Origin: Mycobacterium sp. PO1
GTDB taxonomy: Bacteria; Actinomycetota; Actinomycetes; Mycobacteriales; Mycobacteriaceae
NCBI RefSeq assembly: GCF_017312405.1
Contig: NZ_BLTG01000018.1
Coordinates: forward strand, 62,001-126,000
Direction of reading: 5' to 3'
DNA length: 64,000 bases
Shown here: in pieces, positions 60,485-64,000 of the stretch
How the letters are laid out: every line of letters starts with the position of its first letter
Numbering within the stretch: position 1 is the stretch's first letter
Notes under the pieces: generated by a model
What the model saw: the letters and a program-made list of their open reading frames with translations, nothing else
The model's database searches: none
Told to the model about the DNA's origin: nothing
Made by a program: the position numbers and the translations under genes

Positions 60485-61492
60485 TCAGCCGTGCCGATTG
60501 ATGGTGTAGTCCACCAGCGTGGCCAGCGCCTGCCGTCCCGGCCCGTCCGGCAGGTGCGCCAGCTCGTCGCGGGCCTGCTGGGCGTAGCGGGCCACGGTGT
60601 CCTTGGCCATCGCGATGCCCTGTGAGGAACGCAACAGGGCCAGGGCCTCGGCGACGTCGTCGTCGTCCTCGACCGGTGCGGACAGCAGTGCGCGCAACCG
60701 GTCGGCGCCGGGTCCCGTTTCGCGCAGCGCGTACAGGACCGGCAGCGTGTGCACCCCTTCCCGAAGGTCTGTGCCCGGAACCTTGCCCGACTCGTCGGCG
60801 TCGCTGTCGATGTCGATGATGTCGTCGGAGATCTGGAACGCCGTGCCGACGATGCCGCCGAGCCGCGCCAGCCGCTCGACCTGGTCGTCGTCGGCGCCGG
60901 AGAACGTCGCCCCGAACCGGCCCGACGCCGCGATCAGGCAGGCGGTCTTCTCGTAGACCACCTTGAGGTAGTGCTCGATCGAATCGACCTGGTCGGCCGC
61001 TCCCTGAGTTTCCCGCATCTGGCCGGTGACCAGCAGCGCGAACGTGTCGGCGATCACCCGCACGGCGTCCGGGCCCAGCCGCGAGACCAGCCGCGACGCG
61101 GTCGCGAACAGGTAGTCCCCGGCCAGGATGGCGATGTTGTTGCCCCAGCGAGCGTTGGCGCTGGTCGCGCCGCGACGCATCTGCGCCTCGTCCATCACGT
61201 CGTCGTGGTACAGCGTCGCCAGGTGCACCAGTTCGATCACCGCGCCGGCCACGCTGACCTGCCAGGCGTCGGGTTCAGGACCCAGCTGCGCGGACAGGAC
61301 GGTGAACAGCGGGCGGAACCGCTTACCGCCGGCCTGGAACAGGTGCTGCACGGCTTCGGCCATCAGGGCGTCGGCTCTGCCCAGCTCATCGGACATCAGT
61401 GTCTCGATGCGGGCGACGCCGTCACGAACATCCTGGGCGAACTGGGCATCCCCGAAGTCCACTCCCGCCACCACGGTCGCCGGTGTCCTCAC
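60485..61492 (-). CDS. grcC1: Polyprenyl diphosphate synthase
   Basis: Head-to-tail prenyltransferase, 335 aa, supplying the isoprenoid side chain of menaquinone. First Asp-rich motif HDDVMDEAQMRRG, second QISDDIIDIDSD, plus GGKRFRPLF and YEKTACLIAASGRFGA. Synteny with Rv0562 beside htpX and menJ gives the symbol. GTG 61492 is leaderless: TATGTT (rc 61499-61504) lies 6 bases upstream. Divergent from menJ with only 21 bp between start codons. Confidence 0.93.
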   Translation of the reverse strand: MRTPATVVAGVDFGDAQFAQDVRDGVARIETLMSDELGRADALMAEAVQHLFQAGGKRFRPLFTVLSAQLGPEPDAWQVSVAGAVIELVHLATLYHDDVMDEAQMRRGATSANARWGNNIAILAGDYLFATASRLVSRLGPDAVRVIADTFALLVTGQMRETQGAADQVDSIEHYLKVVYEKTACLIAASGRFGATFSGADDDQVERLARLGGIVGTAFQISDDIIDIDSDADESGKVPGTDLREGVHTLPVLYALRETGPGADRLRALLSAPVEDDDDVAEALALLRSSQGIAMAKDTVARYAQQARDELAHLPDGPGRQALATLVDYTINRHG

Positions 61493-61498
61493 ACTGCC

Positions 61499-61506
61499 AA
61501 CATACT
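61499..61506. promoter_or_regulatory. Overlapping divergent -10 elements of grcC1 and menJ
   Basis: TATGTT on the minus strand (61499-61504, for grcC1) overlaps CATACT on the + strand (61501-61506, for menJ). The two genes start at 61492 (GTG) and 61514 (ATG), both within 7 bases of their -10, so polymerase can bind only one orientation at a time. Confidence 0.6.
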
Positions 61507-61513
61507 GGGAGCC

Positions 61514-62770
61514 ATGGACTCGTCGGCGGGCAGGAGCGAAGCGACCGGGGGATCAATCGCGGCTGATGTGGTCGTCGTCGGAGCCGGACCAGCCGGTTCG
61601 TCGGCCGCGGCCTGGGCGGCCCGAGCCGGTCGTGACGTCCTGGTCATCGACTCCGCGCGGTTCCCGCGCGACAAGGCGTGCGGCGACGGGCTGACCCCGC
61701 GCGCGGTCGCCGAGTTGCAGCGGCTGGGCCTCGGCTCCTGGCTGGACGGCAAGATCGCACACCGCGGGCTGCGCATGTCAGGCTTCGGCGCCGACGTGGA
61801 GATCGCGTGGCCGGGCCCGTCGTTCCCGCCGACCAGCAGCGCGGTGCCGCGCACCGAACTCGACGACCGGATCCGCCAGGTCGCCGCCGAGGACGGCGCC
61901 GCCATGCGTCTGGGCGCGAAAGCCGTTGGCGTACATCATGGGCCGTCGGACCGGGTGGCCGCGGTGGTGCTCGACGACGGCACCGAGGTGACGTGCACGG
62001 ACCTGATCGTGGCTGACGGGGCACGCTCGACGCTGGGCCGCGAACTCGGGCGGCAGTGGCACCGCGAGACCGTCTACGGCGTCGCGATCCGCGGGTACGT
62101 CGCCACGCCCCGCAGCGACGAACCGTGGATCACCTCGCACCTGGAGTTGCGCTCCCCGGCCGGCGAGGTGCTGCCCGGCTACGGCTGGATCTTCCCGCTG
62201 GGCAACGGTGAGGTGAACATCGGGGTCGGGGCGCTCGCCACGTCGAAGCGTCCCGCCGAGGCGGGGCTACGGCCCCTGATGAGCTACTACGCCGGACTGC
62301 ACCGCGACGAATGGGGCTTTGCCGGGGAACCGCGGGCGGGGCTGTCGGCGCTGCTGCCCATGGGCGGCGCGGTCTCAGGGGTCGCCGGGCCGAACTGGAT
62401 GCTGATCGGCGACGCCGCGGCGTGCGTGAACCCGCTCAACGGCGAGGGTATCGACTACGGCCTGGAAACCGGGCGGCTGGCTGCGGACCTGCTCGGCAGC
62501 GGCGACTATTCGCGGGTGTGGCCTGCCGTGTTGGAGTCGCACTATGCGCGGGGATTCTCGATCGCGCGCCGGCTGGCGCTGCTGCTGACCTTCCCGCGGT
62601 TCCTGCCCGCGACGGGCCCGCTGGCGATGCGTTCGTCGGCGCTGATGACGCTCGCGGTGCGGGTGATGGGCAACTTCGTCACCGACGAGGACGACGACAT
62701 GATCGCCCGGGTGTGGCGCGGCGCGGGCCGGTTGTCGGGTCGCATCGACGCCCGCCGCCCGTTCACGTGA
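61514..62770 (+). CDS. menJ: Menaquinone reductase MenJ (geranylgeranyl reductase family flavoprotein)
   Basis: Saturates the beta-isoprene unit of menaquinone to MK-9(II-H2); 418 aa, FAD-dependent, membrane-associated. FAD site VVVVGAGPAGSSAAAWAARAG, CGDGLTPRAVAELQRLGLG, GARSTLGRELG, the second FAD motif MLIGDAAACVNPLNGEGIDYGLETGRLAAD, and a hydrophobic C-terminal helix. Synteny with Rv0561c. Leaderless ATG 61514. Its stop overlaps the next gene's GTG. Confidence 0.94.
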   Translation: MDSSAGRSEATGGSIAADVVVVGAGPAGSSAAAWAARAGRDVLVIDSARFPRDKACGDGLTPRAVAELQRLGLGSWLDGKIAHRGLRMSGFGADVEIAWPGPSFPPTSSAVPRTELDDRIRQVAAEDGAAMRLGAKAVGVHHGPSDRVAAVVLDDGTEVTCTDLIVADGARSTLGRELGRQWHRETVYGVAIRGYVATPRSDEPWITSHLELRSPAGEVLPGYGWIFPLGNGEVNIGVGALATSKRPAEAGLRPLMSYYAGLHRDEWGFAGEPRAGLSALLPMGGAVSGVAGPNWMLIGDAAACVNPLNGEGIDYGLETGRLAADLLGSGDYSRVWPAVLESHYARGFSIARRLALLLTFPRFLPATGPLAMRSSALMTLAVRVMGNFVTDEDDDMIARVWRGAGRLSGRIDARRPFT

Positions 62771-63189
62771 CGTTCGTGTACCGGGCGCCGATGCGGCCGC
62801 GGCGTGATGACCTCGACGCGCAGCCCGCGATCGAACGGGCGCTGACGCACGGGCTGTGCGGGTTCGGCGACGACCCGTCCCCACAGGCCGCCGAGCGGTT
62901 CGCCCGGCGCATCGACCGGTTCGCCGCGGCACCGGAGGGGTCGCTGGTGTGGACCCGCGACGGCGACGGGCTCTACTGGCTGGGGCGCCTCGCCGGGCCC
63001 TACTTCTACGACGCGGACGGTGAGTCCGTCGACCTCGTCCACGTCCGGCGGTGCGTGTGGCGGGAACAACCCGTCCTCGAATCGCAAGCGCCGCCTGCCG
63101 TCGTCGCGACGTTCGGGCGTGGGGGACGCAACTTCCAGCAGATCCACGACGACCACGTGGGCGCTACCTCGGAACGGTTGTGGCGCTAG
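62767..63189 (+). CDS. Conserved hypothetical protein co-transcribed with menJ
   Basis: 140 aa, no named family. GTG 62767 overlaps the menJ stop (GTGA). The product is soluble and rich in Arg and Asp, with short strands (EGSLVWTRDGDGLYWLGRLAGPYFYD, VDLVHVRRCVWRE) and a Gly/Arg end (VVATFGRGGRNFQQIHDD). The mid-part resembles a small SH3- or EVE-like barrel, but I would not assign it. Coupling to menJ is the only functional hint. Confidence 0.75.
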   Translation: MTFVYRAPMRPRRDDLDAQPAIERALTHGLCGFGDDPSPQAAERFARRIDRFAAAPEGSLVWTRDGDGLYWLGRLAGPYFYDADGESVDLVHVRRCVWREQPVLESQAPPAVVATFGRGGRNFQQIHDDHVGATSERLWR

Positions 63190-63307
63190 CCTTCCCGGCG
63201 CAGCGCTGAACGCGCGGATTCGGTGCCGCGCGCGTTGGGTCGGGCTCGGACACGCGGGCTCGCGCCGTAGGGACGCACCAGGAGGCCCCGGGAGCGGCGG
63301 GTATAGA

Positions 63308-64000
63308 TCAGCCGAGCGAGTAGGCGAAGCCGCTCACGTCACGCAGAGTGGCCCCGAACACCTCGGGCATCGCGGCGCCGAACAGCAGGTCACCGCCGTG
63401 ACAGGTGCCGGCCACCACGCGCCCCACCGCGGGCACCCCGGCGCGCACCAGTCTGCGGTAGTACTGCAAGCCTTCGTCGCGAAGCGGATCGAGCTCGTTG
63501 ACCGAAATAACATGTGGGGGAAGGCCACTGAGCTCAGCGTCGGTGGCCGCCGCTGCCCAACACGTCGCGTCGTCGGCGTACGCACCGTCCGGGTCGTAGA
63601 GCGAGCCGAGCAGCGCCGCCTGCTCACGGCTGATGAAGTAACCGTCGTTCTCCTCCAGCGACGGCAGGTCCTCGCACGCGTCGAGCCAGCGGTTCGAGAT
63701 GAACGGGCACTGGGCGTAGAAGCCCGCGACCTCGCCGATCCACCCCTCGCGGTTGGCCTTGTGCGCCAATGTCAATGTGAGGTTCCCGCCGCCGGATTCG
63801 CCTGAGACGATGAGGTGGCTCACCCCGAGTTCACGGCGGTGCGCCGCCACCCATCTGGCAGCGGAGGCGCAGTCGTTGAGTCCGGCCGGATAGGGGTGCG
63901 CACCCAATTTGGCGCTGGAGTTACGGAATTCGACGCCGACGACCACCAGCCCCGTCGCGGCGAGGTGCTCACGCAACCCCACATACGCGGCATCGGCGGC
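63308..64000 (-). CDS. Alpha/beta hydrolase fold-3 (LipH/HSL-like) esterase, 5' end beyond the window
   Basis: The visible C-terminal 230 residues show the nucleophile elbow GESGGGN, catalytic Asp in VISVNELDPLRDEGLQYY, and His in AGTCHGGDLLF, as in hormone-sensitive-lipase-type carboxylesterases. The frame is open through base 64000, so the N-terminus with the HGGG oxyanion motif is missing. The substrate is probably short to medium acyl esters. Confidence 0.88.
   Translation of the reverse strand, partial: AADAAYVGLREHLAATGLVVVGVEFRNSSAKLGAHPYPAGLNDCASAARWVAAHRRELGVSHLIVSGESGGGNLTLTLAHKANREGWIGEVAGFYAQCPFISNRWLDACEDLPSLEENDGYFISREQAALLGSLYDPDGAYADDATCWAAAATDAELSGLPPHVISVNELDPLRDEGLQYYRRLVRAGVPAVGRVVAGTCHGGDLLFGAAMPEVFGATLRDVSGFAYSLG

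Overview
The window is about 64 kb of high-GC chromosomal DNA from a rapidly growing mycobacterium (Mycolicibacterium-like). Evidence: many genes appear leaderless (a TANNNT -10 element 6-7 bases before ATG/GTG); there are PE-PPE-domain hydrolases, a WS/DGAT acyltransferase and a DUF222-HNH gene; and the right end keeps the Mycobacterium order yajQ-like, gpsA, htpX, grcC1, menJ. I see no IS element, integrase, CRISPR array or phage gene.

Layout. 1-2600: a truncated Ser/Thr kinase fused to an amino-acid-binding domain, an orphan 75-aa gene, and a divergent HxlR-SCP2 regulator. 2600-20300: an aldarate (glucarate/galactarate) catabolic island. It holds a semialdehyde dehydrogenase, 5-dehydro-4-deoxyglucarate dehydratase, two glucarate-dehydratase-type enolases, LysR and IclR regulators, a complete family-5 ABC importer, a TauE/SafE carrier and two 2-hydroxyacid dehydrogenases, and it is interrupted by phoD and a 41-aa Cys/His-rich peptide. 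The enzymes can take glucarate to 2-oxoglutarate. 20300-28500: envelope and ion genes: a DUF7159-like membrane protein, a 54-aa CxxC protein, two tandem PE-PPE hydrolases, a K+ channel, a CPA2 antiporter with its TrkA-C subunit, and a WS/DGAT enzyme. 28600-37700: secreted aldose dehydrogenase with an Ala/Glu repeat arm, a fused glycine-to-betaine methyltransferase with a structured 5' leader, DUF222-HNH, an Ig-like secreted protein and a TesB thioesterase. 37650-41700: an operon of ureohydrolase, TPP decarboxylase and Na+ symporter, probably for guanidino compounds.

41700-52000 is the most unusual part. Two tandem paralogues of 1,110 and 1,213 aa have Sec-like signals, acidic linkers and about 40-45 degenerate 18-20-residue repeats that look like a beta-solenoid. 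With them lie a small DUF4242-like gene and a LuxR-type (LAL) ATPase regulator. The two solenoid genes and the DUF4242-like gene each have an upstream copy of one promoter box (CGAATCAGG-N5-CCC in + orientation; the two perfect copies contain the dyad AGGGA-AA-TCCCT), about the same distance from a TANNNT -10. This suggests a previously undescribed LuxR-controlled surface-protein regulon.

52100-64000: exonuclease/endonuclease/phosphatase protein, lipoprotein aldose dehydrogenase, beta-lactamase-fold lipoprotein, tRNA-Tyr, yajQ-like, vapBC, gpsA, two small secreted four-Cys paralogues, htpX, grcC1 divergent from menJ across a 21-bp bidirectional promoter, and a truncated esterase at the right edge.
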